Part shown: one piece after another, positions 36,574-45,777 of the stretch
Layout: each line of letters starts with the position of its first letter
How positions within the stretch are numbered: position 1 is the first letter of the stretch
NCBI GenBank assembly: GCA_016794785.1
Contig: JAEUHC010000010.1
Location: 1 to 64,000, forward strand
Direction: 5' to 3'
DNA length: 64,000 bases
Source of the DNA: Opitutaceae bacterium
GTDB taxonomy: Bacteria; Verrucomicrobiota; Verrucomicrobiia; Opitutales; Opitutaceae
Made by a program: the position numbers and the translations under genes
The notes under the pieces: model-generated
Seen by the model: the letters and a program-made list of their open reading frames with translations, nothing else
Told to the model about the DNA's origin: nothing
Database searches by the model: none

Positions 36574-37860
36574 CTATTTGGCCGCGCCGAGGATCTGCAG
36601 CAATTCCTGCCGCGCGCTTTCCGGCAGCCCGCCGATCTTTTCGATCAGATTGTCGACCGACATCAGCGTGAGGCGCTTGGCGGCGGCAAACGCGACGGCT
36701 TCGGGGGAGAACCCACCGCTCGTGACCACGTAGCCCCGGCGCAAATCCTCCGCGGCAAGCGCGGCCGCAAACGGATGCAGCGCGCGCGCCTCGATGGGTT
36801 CGGGCGCGGGCGTGATGCACTGCGCGCAAGCAAAGGCCCGGGGCTCGCCCTTCCATGAAATCCGCAGGTGCAGCGGCGAAGCGGCCCCGGTCTTGGTCCG
36901 CGTGGCCACGACGCCGGTCTTGGTGAAATAGGCGGCCACCAATTCCTCAAACCGGCCGGCATCGAGCTGGGCGATGAATTCGCGTGTGAACCCCGGCTTA
37001 GCCGCCGGAGCGGAGGCCGCGGCGGGCATCGCCGCCGGCGCAGCTGCGCGGGCGGAAGCGGCAGGAATCTTTTTGACCGGCGTGGCGGCGACGGACGTCG
37101 CCTCAAGGGTGAGCGATTGCTGACGACGCCACCAGACGAGCGCCCCGATGCCACCGGCAATCACACCGAATCCCAGCAGCAGGGTGAGTCCGGGCCCGCC
37201 CTCGTCGGTCGTCGCAGTGTCGGCAAAATCGAGCCGGCGGCGCGCGGACTGCGCGGCCTTGAGGCGCTTCTCCTGCGCGGCAGCCTCCGCCGCCAGCTCG
37301 GCGGCACGAGCGGCCTTGCGCGCCAGCTCCGCCGGGTCCGGTTTCGGCGGCTGCGGCGCGACGGGCACCACGGGCTCGACCAACTCCGGCTCCACCGGGG
37401 CAGGCACGACCACCTCGCGCGGCGGCGGCGCCGCGGAACCGGGCGGACGGACGAGTTTGATCTCAAGTTTAGTCTCCGCCGCCGGTGCCGCCGGCGCGGG
37501 CGTTTCGCTAGGCTGGGCAGCGGCCACGGGGGTGCCATCGGAAGCCAAGGCGGACGTGGCGCCGGCGGGACTCGGCGCGGACTCGGCAGCGGCCGGGATG
37601 GCCCGGCGCACCGGTTCGCTGGCGAGGCGCTCGACCTCCACCACCACATTGTCGCGGAGCACGAGGCGCTCCTGCGGATAGGTGAGCACCGTGCGGTTGC
37701 CCACGGAAATCACGCCCTTGGGCTCGCCATATTGGGCGAACACCTGGTCGCGGGTCGCGCCCACCAACGGGTGCGGCGGCTCGGCGGCATGGAGAGTTGC
37801 GAGCAACAGGCCCGCGGCCACGCAGCCCACCGCCCAGACGGATGCAAACGAAGATCGCAT
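36574..37860 (-). CDS. Membrane-tethered Mrr/restriction-endonuclease-like fold protein
   Basis: The 428-residue protein has a signal-like N-terminus (about 8-26). A short domain with GATRDQVFAQYGEPKG resembles the SmpA/BamE-type outer-membrane assembly motif. A long Pro/Ala-rich linker (about 90-175), a charged Ala-rich helix and a transmembrane segment (about 223-244) follow. The C-terminal 135 residues resemble the Mrr restriction-endonuclease fold (FEELVAAYFTKTGVVATRTK, GYVVTSGGFSPEAVAFAAAK, LMSVDNLIEKI), and topology would put them in the cytoplasm. The usual Asp and QxK catalytic residues are not visible (SPLHLRI, CAQC instead), so it may bind rather than cut. Function unknown. Confidence 0.72.
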   Translation of the reverse strand: MRSSFASVWAVGCVAAGLLLATLHAAEPPHPLVGATRDQVFAQYGEPKGVISVGNRTVLTYPQERLVLRDNVVVEVERLASEPVRRAIPAAAESAPSPAGATSALASDGTPVAAAQPSETPAPAAPAAETKLEIKLVRPPGSAAPPPREVVVPAPVEPELVEPVVPVAPQPPKPDPAELARKAARAAELAAEAAAQEKRLKAAQSARRRLDFADTATTDEGGPGLTLLLGFGVIAGGIGALVWWRRQQSLTLEATSVAATPVKKIPAASARAAAPAAMPAAASAPAAKPGFTREFIAQLDAGRFEELVAAYFTKTGVVATRTKTGAASPLHLRISWKGEPRAFACAQCITPAPEPIEARALHPFAAALAAEDLRRGYVVTSGGFSPEAVAFAAAKRLTLMSVDNLIEKIGGLPESARQELLQILGAAK

Positions 37861-38036
37861 GATGAATCATCGATCCTATCGGCACGGCCGGATGCGGAAT
37901 TAACGGGGAAATCGGCGCCTTCGGGAGGTGGGCAGGCGCGCCCCTTCGCCTGCATTTTGGTCAAACTTCAGCGGCGGTGGTGCAGCCCCGAAAACGGGCG
38001 CCGGGACGCGCCCGTCCACCCCGCGACCCGCCCCAC

Positions 38037-39281
38037 CTACACCACGCGGGCCCAAAGCAGCTTGAGGTAGCGGCTTTCAAGGCAGTTGGAGTAAACGGGA
38101 TGATCCGGGCCCGGGCCGGTGCGGTCGAAGAACTGCAACCGGCGGTTCTGCCGGTGCGCGGCCTTGATCACGTGCGCCTCGAAATCCTCCAGCGAGAGCA
38201 GGCCCGAGCACGAGCACGTGACGAAGATGCCGCCCGGCTTCACCAGCGAGATGGCGAGGAGGTTCAGGTCCTCGTATTTCTGGCGGCCCTCCCAGTTGCC
38301 GTGGTCGTCACGCGTGAAGATGAACTTCGGCGGGTCGAGGATCACGACGTCCCATTTCTCTCCGTTCTGCTGCATCTGGCGCGCGTAGGCGAAGGCGTCG
38401 GCGTGGACGAACTTGAGGCGTGCCTGATTGAGGTTGGCGTTGCGCTTGGCCTGCGCGATCGCGGCCTCGTCGAGGTCCACGCTGGTCACATCGGCCGCGC
38501 CGCCGGTGACCTTGGCGTTGAGGGAAAACCCGCCGGTGTAGCAGCAGAGGTCGAGCACGCGCGCATCCTTGGTGAAGCGCGCGATGGCTTTGCGGTTGTC
38601 GCGCTGATCGCAGAAGAAGCCGGTCTTGTGGCCCTCGGCGAAGTCCACCTCGTAGCGGATGCCGTGCTCGCGGATCTTCACGCGGCGCGGCGCGGCGGCG
38701 TTGGTCTCGTTGAAGATCGAGGGCTTGATGCCTTCGAGCGAACCGAGGTCGTGATCGACGTGGACGCGCGCGAACTTCGTGCCCGCCAGTTCGTGGATCA
38801 ACGGCAGCCACTGGAGCAGGCGCTGCGCGATGCCGAGAGAGTAGATTTCGCAGAGCAACGTGTCGCCGTAGCGATCGATCATGAGGCCGCTGAGGCCGTC
38901 GCCATCGGAGCCGATGAGGCGGTAGGCGTCGGTCGCTTCGTCGAGCTTGAAGAGGGTGCGGCGCAATTCGACCGCGCGGCGAATGGCGGTCTCGAAATAA
39001 CTTTCGCTGACGGGCTCGGTGGAGTGGCAGACGACGCGGAGCGGGATTTTCGCACGCGGGTTGAAGAGCCCGCCGCCGGTGAGATTGCCGTTCTTGTCGT
39101 AAACATTGACGAAGTCGCCCGGCCGCGCGTCGGACGACACTTGCCCGAGCAGCCGCGGGAAAATCGCCGGCTGAAACGTGAAGTATTTCAACTGCGCCCA
39201 TGGCTTCGGCCACGCGGATCGGTCGATGCGCGGTGGCGGAGTCTTGGCAGGCTTTTCCTCGGGCGGAAGATCGTCGGACAT
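38037..39281 (-). CDS. RlmI-type 23S rRNA (cytosine-5) methyltransferase
   Basis: The 414-residue protein has an N-terminal PUA-like region (about 25-100), an EEHG-type central domain (DRYGDTLLCEIYSLGIAQRL, GHKTGFFCDQRDNR) and a C-terminal Rossmann methyltransferase. The latter has VLDLCCYTGGFSLNA for SAM binding, VILDPPKF as motif IV, and CSCSGLLS. The layout matches RlmI/YccW, which methylates C1962 of 23S rRNA in Escherichia coli; the exact target here is inferred. ATG 39281 was chosen because the upstream codons look unrelated. The 176 bases downstream of it hold no gene that I can see. Confidence 0.88.
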   Translation of the reverse strand: MSDDLPPEEKPAKTPPPRIDRSAWPKPWAQLKYFTFQPAIFPRLLGQVSSDARPGDFVNVYDKNGNLTGGGLFNPRAKIPLRVVCHSTEPVSESYFETAIRRAVELRRTLFKLDEATDAYRLIGSDGDGLSGLMIDRYGDTLLCEIYSLGIAQRLLQWLPLIHELAGTKFARVHVDHDLGSLEGIKPSIFNETNAAAPRRVKIREHGIRYEVDFAEGHKTGFFCDQRDNRKAIARFTKDARVLDLCCYTGGFSLNAKVTGGAADVTSVDLDEAAIAQAKRNANLNQARLKFVHADAFAYARQMQQNGEKWDVVILDPPKFIFTRDDHGNWEGRQKYEDLNLLAISLVKPGGIFVTCSCSGLLSLEDFEAHVIKAAHRQNRRLQFFDRTGPGPDHPVYSNCLESRYLKLLWARVV

Positions 39282-39526
39282 CCGGCGGATTTGGGAGAGC
39301 GCGCCGTGGTGCGGCAAATTATTTCAAGTCGGGCGCAGCCCCCACCCCTGACTTCGCCTGCTGTTGCTTGGAAAACGCGGCAACACGACGAACGCTGCCT
39401 ATCGCACCTGCCATCAACCAAATCGATCTTGAATCCCGAAATACCGCTCCCAACTTAGCCAACCAAGATGAGCAACAGGAGGTTGGTCACAACATAATGG
39501 GCGACTTCTCACGCGCTTCCTGAATC

Positions 39527-40198
39527 GTGAAAGACGAGAACAAGGATCCCAGCATCATTCCCTTTCTAGCCCTCGTCGCAACAATAGTCGGTGTTTGCGT
39601 CGGTTACGGCTACGTTGTTGCCCGCTGCATCGACACTTGGGAGAAGCGTGGACTTTTCGGAGACATGTTTGGCGCTATCAACGCCCTCTTTTCGGGAGCC
39701 GCCTTCGCTGGCATCGTCTATGCGATCATCTTGCAGCGGCGTGAGCTCGCGTTGCAGCGCGAGGAGATGCGCTTGGCCCGCGAGGAACTTGCCGCCCAGA
39801 ACCAACTCATCACGGCTCAGTTGGCCACCATGCAGGATTCACTTCATTTCGAGCGCACCAAGGAGGACCTATCCAGCCAACCCTTCTTGCGACTCGGCAG
39901 TGGAAAAGGCGTCGCAAACGTGAAGACGCTTGAAGTGTTCAATCTTGGCGGGCGCATCACCAACATTGCCACTCGAGTTCTTGTTCCCACCCAAGGGATT
40001 GCCGTCAGGGTGCAGCCCAGCGACGTGTGGGACACCAATAACCGTGCCCACATTGAGATTGCGGGGTTCGGAGGCAACCCATGCCCGAATTGCGAATTTG
40101 AACTTTCATACACCGACAAGCTTGGTCGAGCGCACACAAAGCGATATCGGATTCCCGCAGATCGTCACCGACTCGAACCGTTACCCAACGTCGCCTAA
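39527..40198 (+). CDS. Low-GC two-span membrane protein with coiled coil
   Basis: The 223-residue product starts at GTG 39527. It has two hydrophobic segments (about 12-35 and 48-70), a helical Glu/Gln/Arg-rich coiled coil (LQREEMRLAREELAAQNQLI), and a soluble C-terminal part with CPNC and a beta-strand look. Comparable two-helix plus coiled-coil proteins are common in accessory regions; I cannot name the family. Codon use is visibly less GC-rich than in its neighbours, as is the 245-base leader upstream, which suggests transfer. A strong bidirectional terminator follows. Confidence 0.75.
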   Translation: MKDENKDPSIIPFLALVATIVGVCVGYGYVVARCIDTWEKRGLFGDMFGAINALFSGAAFAGIVYAIILQRRELALQREEMRLAREELAAQNQLITAQLATMQDSLHFERTKEDLSSQPFLRLGSGKGVANVKTLEVFNLGGRITNIATRVLVPTQGIAVRVQPSDVWDTNNRAHIEIAGFGGNPCPNCEFELSYTDKLGRAHTKRYRIPADRHRLEPLPNVA

Positions 40199-40258
40199 CA
40201 TAGGAGTGAGCAACCTCCGTCCCTAAGTCGGCAGCACGACGCTAGTTTTCCAAAACAA

Positions 40259-40291
40259 GAAAGCCGATCCCGCGACGCGGGATCGGCTTTC
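40259..40291. terminator. Bidirectional hairpin terminator
   Basis: A perfect 16-bp stem, GAAAGCCGATCCCGCG paired with CGCGGGATCGGCTTTC around a single unpaired base, with short A and T tracts at its ends. It sits between the convergent membrane-protein gene and the thymidine phosphorylase gene and can serve both. Confidence 0.85.
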
Positions 40292-40313
40292 GTCATTCGG
40301 GCGCTCGCTTCGC

Positions 40314-41669
40314 TTACGCCACGCGCTCGACGATGAGCGGCGGGGGCGTGGGGCGCTTGGGCGCGAGGCGGTAGGCGTTCTTGAAGTGGTCGAGCGCCTG
40401 CTCGAGCTTCGCCTCGTCGTTGTAGTGGATCATCATCAGCGGCTCGCCCTGCTTCACCTGCGTGCCGACTTTCTTGATCTCGGAGACGCCGACGGAGTGG
40501 TCCACCTTGTCGCCGGGGGCGTTCTTGCCCGCTCCGAGGAGGTGCACGCCGTGGGCGATCATCGCGGCGTTGATGGTGTGGACGTAGCCGCGCTTGGGGG
40601 CGGGCAGCTTGCGGATGTGGCGCGCGGCCGGGAATTTTTCCGGATGATCGATGTAGGCGGTGTCGCCGCCCTGGGCCTTGATGATGTCCTTCAGCTTCTC
40701 AAGCGCGGAGCCGTCGGTGAGGTGGCGCTGCACGGTCTGCTTGGCCGAGAGGGTCGAGCCCGCGACGCCGGCGAGGCGCACGATCTCCATGCCGAGCTTG
40801 AGGACGAGTTCCTTCATGTCCTCGGGGCCTTCGCCCTTGAGGAGCTGGATGGCTTCCTTGAGTTCCAGCGAGGTGCCGACGGAGTCGCCGAGCGGCTGGT
40901 TCATGTCGGTCACGAGGGCGACGCAACGGCGCTTCATGGAGCGGCCGACACGCGTCATCGAGCGGGCGAGCTGCTTGGCCTGCTCGAGGTCCTTGATGAA
41001 GGAGCCGTTGCCCCACTTGACGTCGATCACGAGGCCTTCGGAGCCTTCGGCGAGCTTGCGGGAGAGGACGCTGCCGGTGATGAGCGGGAGGCTCGGGATG
41101 GTGCCGGTTTCCTTGCGGAGTTCGTAGAGCTTGGCATCGGCCGGGGCGAGGTCCTCGGTTTGCGCGATGATCGCACCGCCGATGCGGGCGAGCTGGGCGG
41201 CAAACTGCTCGTTGGTGAGGTTGGGCTTGAAGCCAGGAACGGAGGAGAGCTTCTCCAGGGGGTTGATGATAAAGTCGTGCTCGACGCCGCACATCATGGG
41301 GACGACGACGCCCGCGGCCATCGCGAGGGGCACCAGGACGAGCGACGTCTTGTCGCCCACGCCGCCGGTGGAGTATTTGTCGATCTTCGGCTTGGCGATG
41401 TGGGAGAGGTCGATGACCTCGCCGGAGAGCATCATCTCCTCGGTCAGGTCCGCGGTCTCCTGCGCGGACATGTTGGAGAAGTAAATGGCCATCATCAGCG
41501 CCGCCAACTGGTGGGTGGGCATCTCGCCATCGAGTGTGCTATCCACGATGTAGCGGATTTCCTCCTGCGTGAATTCGTGGCCGTCGCGCTTCTTCTCGAT
41601 CAAGTAATTAAACGACGGCTTGATGAAGCGGCGCGTGGGAATCTTTCGTTTGGCAGTGCTGCTGGTCAT
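40314..41669 (-). CDS. Thymidine/pyrimidine-nucleoside phosphorylase, variant phosphate loop
   Basis: The 451-residue protein has the three-domain thymidine phosphorylase layout. The base-binding residues are retained in YELRKETGTIPSLPLITGSVLSRK (residues 182-205). However, the usual KHSTGGVGD is KYSTGGVGD (98-106), and the nearly invariant SGRGLGHTGGTLDKLE is CGVEHDFIINPLEKLS (127-142), where phosphate-contacting Ser and Thr are normally found. The C-terminal domain has the expected VHTINAAMIAHGVHLLGAGKN. The enzyme would phosphorolyse pyrimidine nucleosides or a related substrate; the changed loop makes the exact reaction uncertain. ATG 41669 fits the family start. Confidence 0.82.
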   Translation of the reverse strand: MTSSTAKRKIPTRRFIKPSFNYLIEKKRDGHEFTQEEIRYIVDSTLDGEMPTHQLAALMMAIYFSNMSAQETADLTEEMMLSGEVIDLSHIAKPKIDKYSTGGVGDKTSLVLVPLAMAAGVVVPMMCGVEHDFIINPLEKLSSVPGFKPNLTNEQFAAQLARIGGAIIAQTEDLAPADAKLYELRKETGTIPSLPLITGSVLSRKLAEGSEGLVIDVKWGNGSFIKDLEQAKQLARSMTRVGRSMKRRCVALVTDMNQPLGDSVGTSLELKEAIQLLKGEGPEDMKELVLKLGMEIVRLAGVAGSTLSAKQTVQRHLTDGSALEKLKDIIKAQGGDTAYIDHPEKFPAARHIRKLPAPKRGYVHTINAAMIAHGVHLLGAGKNAPGDKVDHSVGVSEIKKVGTQVKQGEPLMMIHYNDEAKLEQALDHFKNAYRLAPKRPTPPPLIVERVA

Positions 41670-41831
41670 GTGTGGAAGGAATGCGATGCCGCTCGGCCGG
41701 AGACGCCCGCCGGGCGGAAAAGTTTGCGAGCCAATGGCCAGCCACGAAAAAGTCGAGCCCAAAGGCCATTCGGCCCATGTAACTGCATGGTTCAACCCGC
41801 CACCCACCCCGTCCCGCCGTGAGCGGGATGG

Positions 41832-43031
41832 CTATTGGGTCGTGGCACCCGCGGCAATCCACGCCGCGATGACGGCGCGTTCATGGTCGGTCATTTGCGT
41901 GACGTTGCCGAGCGGCATGATGCGGGTGGCGACCGTCTGCTGATGGATGCGGGGGACGTTTTTAAGGATGGCGGCCGGGTCGTGCAGGACCACCCCCGCC
42001 GGGGGCGCGGCCAGGCCGTGAAAAGTCGGCAACGGCGCGTGGCAGCTGAGGCAGCGCTGGCTGAGGATGGCCCGCACGCGCTCGAAGTTCACCACCCCCT
42101 CCGCGGGCGGCAGCACGAGGGGCCGCGGCGCGGTCCACCATGCCACCACGCCGAGCAGCACGGCGCCAATCGCCGGATATTGCCAGGCGAGCACGCCCTT
42201 GTGCCGGCGGTTGAAGAAGTGCCGGATGCTCACCCCCGCCGCCATCATCAGCACCAAAATCGCCCAGGCGTGCGGGTGGCCGTAGGTCGAGGCGTAGTGG
42301 TGGCTGATCATGATGAACAGCACCGGGAGCGTGAAGTAGTTGTTGTGGACGCTGCGCTGCTTGCCACGGAGGCCGTGGATCGGGTCGGGCAGGCCGCCGG
42401 CGCGCATGGCCTCGACCATCTTTTTCTGCCCCGGGATGATCACAAAAAACACGTTCGCCACCATGATGGTGCCGATGGCCGTGCCCGTGTGCATGAACGC
42501 CGCCCGGCCGCCCAGCCACTGGTGCAGCCCCCAGGCGAGCAACGCGAGCAAGCCAAACACCACAAGGCCCAGCGCTCCGTCGCGCCGGCCGAGCGGCGAG
42601 CGGCAGAGCGCATCGTAAACCAGCCACGCCACCGCCATGCTGGCCGCGCCAATTCCGATCGCCTGCCACGGCGCGATCACCGCCACGCCGCCGTCGATCA
42701 TCATCGACTGCGCGCGCAGCCAATAGACGACCACCAGCAGCGCCGTGCCGGAGAGCCACGTCGTGTAGGCCTCCCATTTGAACCAATGCAGCCGCTCCGG
42801 CAGCGACGCGGGCGCGACGGCGTATTTCTGCGGGTTGTAGAAACCGCCGCCATGCACCGCCCAGAGTTCGCCCGCGACGCCTTTCTTCTTCGCCTCCGAG
42901 CCCTCGGCCGGCGGCTCGATCGAGTTGTCGAGCCAGATGAAGTAAAACGACGACCCGATCCACGCGATGCCCGCGATGATATGCAGCCAGCGCAGCAGCA
43001 GGCTGAGAAAATCGAGCAGGTGGGCGTCCAT
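41832..43031 (-). CDS. puuD: Membrane urate hydroxylase with cytochrome c domain (PuuD)
   Basis: The 399-residue protein begins with a transmembrane region (LLLRWLHIIAGIAWIGSSFYFIWLDNS) typical of the PuuD family. The IWLDNSIEPP and HWFKWEAYTTWLSGTALL blocks are conserved and about eight to nine helices follow. The C-terminal cytochrome c domain has CLSCH (haem attachment) and a Met ligand likely in RIMPLGNVTQMT. PuuD oxidises urate to 5-hydroxyisourate and passes electrons to the respiratory chain. No other purine-degradation gene lies in the window. It diverges from argS, about 105 bases away. Confidence 0.9.
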   Translation of the reverse strand: MDAHLLDFLSLLLRWLHIIAGIAWIGSSFYFIWLDNSIEPPAEGSEAKKKGVAGELWAVHGGGFYNPQKYAVAPASLPERLHWFKWEAYTTWLSGTALLVVVYWLRAQSMMIDGGVAVIAPWQAIGIGAASMAVAWLVYDALCRSPLGRRDGALGLVVFGLLALLAWGLHQWLGGRAAFMHTGTAIGTIMVANVFFVIIPGQKKMVEAMRAGGLPDPIHGLRGKQRSVHNNYFTLPVLFIMISHHYASTYGHPHAWAILVLMMAAGVSIRHFFNRRHKGVLAWQYPAIGAVLLGVVAWWTAPRPLVLPPAEGVVNFERVRAILSQRCLSCHAPLPTFHGLAAPPAGVVLHDPAAILKNVPRIHQQTVATRIMPLGNVTQMTDHERAVIAAWIAAGATTQ

Positions 43032-43136
43032 GGTGTCGGCGGCGGTGAAGCGAGCGCGATGCCAATCCCCCGCCCCCCGCCCCGCAAGCCAACTCCGCGC
43101 TTGCGCGGCCGGCGCCGCATCCGGTTTTCTGGTGCG

Positions 43137-44903
43137 ATGCACGCCTCGTTCCACCTCGCCGCCGATCTCGACACGGCCCTGAAGTCCGCCGCCGCCACCG
43201 CCGGCCTCGCGGATGCGGCCGCCTTCTCGCCCGAGGTGCGCGTCGCCGATCCCAAGCACGGCGACTTCCAGGCCAACGGCACCCTCGGCTACGCCAAGGC
43301 CCGCAAGCTCAACCCCCGCGCCGTCGCCGAGCAGCTCGTCGCCGCCCTGCCCGCCGCCGTGCGCGAATCCTACGATCACGCCATCGCCGGCCCGGGCTTC
43401 ATCAACTTCACCCTCAAGCCCGCCGCGCTCCTCGCGTGGCTGCGCGCCTACGATTCCGAGCCTGCCCTGCGCGCCGGCGCGGCGGCGGCGCACGCGAACC
43501 AGACCTGGGTCGTGGACTACTCCTCGCCCAACACCGCGAAGCAGATGCACGTCGGCCACCTCCGCTCCGCCGTGATCGGCGAGGCGATTTGCCGGCTGCT
43601 GGCGTTCACCGGCGCGCGCGTCATCCGCGACAACCACCTCGGCGACTGGGGCACGCAGTTCGGCAAGCTCATCTACGGCTACAAGCGCTGGGCCGATCAA
43701 GCTGCCCTCGCGACCGACGCCATCGAGGAACTCGAGCGCCTCTACAAGCTCGGCAACGCCGCCACGCCCGATGGCTCGCCCGAGCTCGACGAGGCCCGCG
43801 CCGAACTCGTGAAACTCCAAAACGGCGACCCCGCCAACGTCGCGCTCTGGCAGAAATTCTCCGAAGTCTCGCTCGCCGCCTTCCAGCAGATCTACGACCG
43901 CCTCGGCATCCGCTTCGATCACAACCTCGGCGAGTCGTTCTACAACGACAAGGTCGAGCGCGTGTATCGCGAGCTCACCGAGACCACCCCGCCCATCGCC
44001 GAGATCAGCGAGGGCGCGCTTGTGGTTTTCCACCCCGAGCACCCGCGTTTCAAGACCCAGCCCTTCCTCGTGCGCAAGGCCGACGGCGCGAGCAACTACG
44101 CCTCCACCGATCTCGCGACGGCGCTCTACCGCACCGAGCACTTCCAGGCCGACGGCATCGTGGTCGTGACCGACTTCCGCCAGGGCGATCATTTCGAGCA
44201 GCTCTTTCTTACCGTGAGAAAATGGTTCGCGGCCAAAGGCTATCGCACGCCCGAGCTGCACCACGTGACCTTCGGCGCCGTGACCGGCGAGGACGGCAAA
44301 GCCCTCAAGACCCGCAGCGGCGACGTGATCAAGCTGAAGGCCCTGCTCGACGAAGCGGTCGAGCGCTCCTTCGCCATCGTGTCCGAAAAGAACGCCGATA
44401 TGCCCGAGGCCGAGCGCCGCGCGATCGCGGACATCGTCGGCATCGGCGCCGTGCAATACGCCGACCTCTCCCAGAACCGCAGCAGCAACTACGTCTTCGC
44501 ATGGGACAAGATGCTCGCGCTCGACGGCAACACCGCGCCCTACCTCCTCTACGCCGTCGCCCGCATCCACTCGATCTTCCGCAAGGCCGGCGTCGCGCCC
44601 GGCGATGCCGCCGCGCAGGCCGCCGCCACCGCGCCCGAAACCGCCGCCGAGATCGCCCTCGCGCGCAAGCTCGTGAAGTTCCCCGATGCCATCCGCCTCG
44701 CCACCGAGACGCTGCGCCCGCACTTCCTCGGCCTCTACCTCTTCGAGCTCGCGGGCGACTACAGCTCGTTCAACAACGCCGACAAGGTGCTCGTGGACGA
44801 GCCCGCCGTGCGCGCGCGCCGCCTGCTGCTGTGCGCCCGCACGCTCCTCACGCTCGAGACCGGCCTGCACCTGCTGGGCCTGCGCACCCTCACGCGCATG
44901 TAG
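43137..44903 (+). CDS. argS: Arginyl-tRNA synthetase
   Basis: The 588-residue protein is a complete class I synthetase. The N-terminal add-1 domain is at about 1-100. The HIGH-type motif is in YSSPNTAKQMHVGHLRSAVIGE, and DNHLGDWGTQFGKLIYGY follows. The KMSK position is degenerate as KTRSGD, as in many ArgS. The C-terminal anticodon-binding domain has SSFNNADKV and the family ending LLGLRTLTRM. It charges tRNA-Arg in the cytosol. ATG 43137 fits the family; the frame extends far upstream only as antisense of puuD. Confidence 0.97.
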   Translation: MHASFHLAADLDTALKSAAATAGLADAAAFSPEVRVADPKHGDFQANGTLGYAKARKLNPRAVAEQLVAALPAAVRESYDHAIAGPGFINFTLKPAALLAWLRAYDSEPALRAGAAAAHANQTWVVDYSSPNTAKQMHVGHLRSAVIGEAICRLLAFTGARVIRDNHLGDWGTQFGKLIYGYKRWADQAALATDAIEELERLYKLGNAATPDGSPELDEARAELVKLQNGDPANVALWQKFSEVSLAAFQQIYDRLGIRFDHNLGESFYNDKVERVYRELTETTPPIAEISEGALVVFHPEHPRFKTQPFLVRKADGASNYASTDLATALYRTEHFQADGIVVVTDFRQGDHFEQLFLTVRKWFAAKGYRTPELHHVTFGAVTGEDGKALKTRSGDVIKLKALLDEAVERSFAIVSEKNADMPEAERRAIADIVGIGAVQYADLSQNRSSNYVFAWDKMLALDGNTAPYLLYAVARIHSIFRKAGVAPGDAAAQAAATAPETAAEIALARKLVKFPDAIRLATETLRPHFLGLYLFELAGDYSSFNNADKVLVDEPAVRARRLLLCARTLLTLETGLHLLGLRTLTRM

Positions 44904-45014
44904 GCGCGCGGCGCGGGCGCGCGCGCAAGATTACACTTTTCTTTCAGGAGCGCCGGGCCCGGCCGTGCAAAACGCACTTGCCGGTGCCGGGCGCCCCACC
45001 CACCCTCCGCGCTC

Positions 45015-45773
45015 ATGGCCACGCAGGAAACGCAGGAGATTTACGTCCGCAACGCGACCGAGACGGAGGCGCGCGGCCCCTTCAACACCGCGCAGGTCGC
45101 CGATCTGGCCGAGGTCGGCCAGGTCACGCCGGAGACTCTCATCTACGATGCCGCCACCGAACAATGGGTCGCGCTCAGCACCAAGCCCGAGCTGATGGCC
45201 GTCGTGTTTCCAGCCAAGAAGAAGCTCTCGCTCCGCGCCAAGGAAGTCCAGGCCCTCAACGTGAAGGACGACACCGTGAAGCCCATCACCGTGGACGACA
45301 TGATGGCCGCCGCCGAAGGCCGGACCGGCGACACCAAGGACAAGGCCGATCCCACCATCGCGCGGGCCCGCGCCGCACGCTTCGGCATGTGGGGCGCCAT
45401 CCTCGCCCTCGCCCTCGCGGCTGCCGGCGAAATCCTCCCCGGTTCCGCCGCCCTCGTCTCCGGCGAAGGCGCCCAGATTATCGCCCAGCCGCTCGTGATC
45501 CTCGGGGTGATTGACCTCGTGCTCGCGGTGCTGCTCGGGCTCGGCATGGTCAACCTCTACCCGTTCGTGCGTTTTCGCGCGGCGCTCGGCCTCGGCTGGC
45601 TCGGCCTCACGTTCTTTCTCGAAGGCCAGCCGCAACCGCTGCTCTACGCGGTCGCGGGCTCGGCCGGCCTCTACTTGTGCACGGTCCTCACGAGCCTGGT
45701 GCCCGTGCTGGCCTCCATTGCCGCCGCGGTCTGCGGCATGGGGCTCCTTGCGCAGCATTTTCTGACACGCTGA
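45015..45773 (+). CDS. GYF-domain membrane protein
   Basis: The 252-residue protein begins with a GYF_2-type domain (YVRNATETEARGPFNTAQVADLAEVGQVTPETLIYDAATEQWVAL pattern over residues 9-55). A charged linker leads to five or so hydrophobic segments from about residue 125 to the C-terminus. GYF_2 domains are thought to bind peptides and often sit on membrane proteins of unknown function. It ends four bases before the GTG of the YihY gene, so the two are probably cotranscribed. Confidence 0.75.
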   Translation: MATQETQEIYVRNATETEARGPFNTAQVADLAEVGQVTPETLIYDAATEQWVALSTKPELMAVVFPAKKKLSLRAKEVQALNVKDDTVKPITVDDMMAAAEGRTGDTKDKADPTIARARAARFGMWGAILALALAAAGEILPGSAALVSGEGAQIIAQPLVILGVIDLVLAVLLGLGMVNLYPFVRFRAALGLGWLGLTFFLEGQPQPLLYAVAGSAGLYLCTVLTSLVPVLASIAAAVCGMGLLAQHFLTR

Positions 45774-45777
45774 CGCT

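Noticed and set aside
41245..41291. A frameshift pair explaining the odd phosphorylase loop
   Set aside because: Translation of the other two frames in this segment does not give the RGLGHTGGT hallmark, so the divergence is real at the sequence level.
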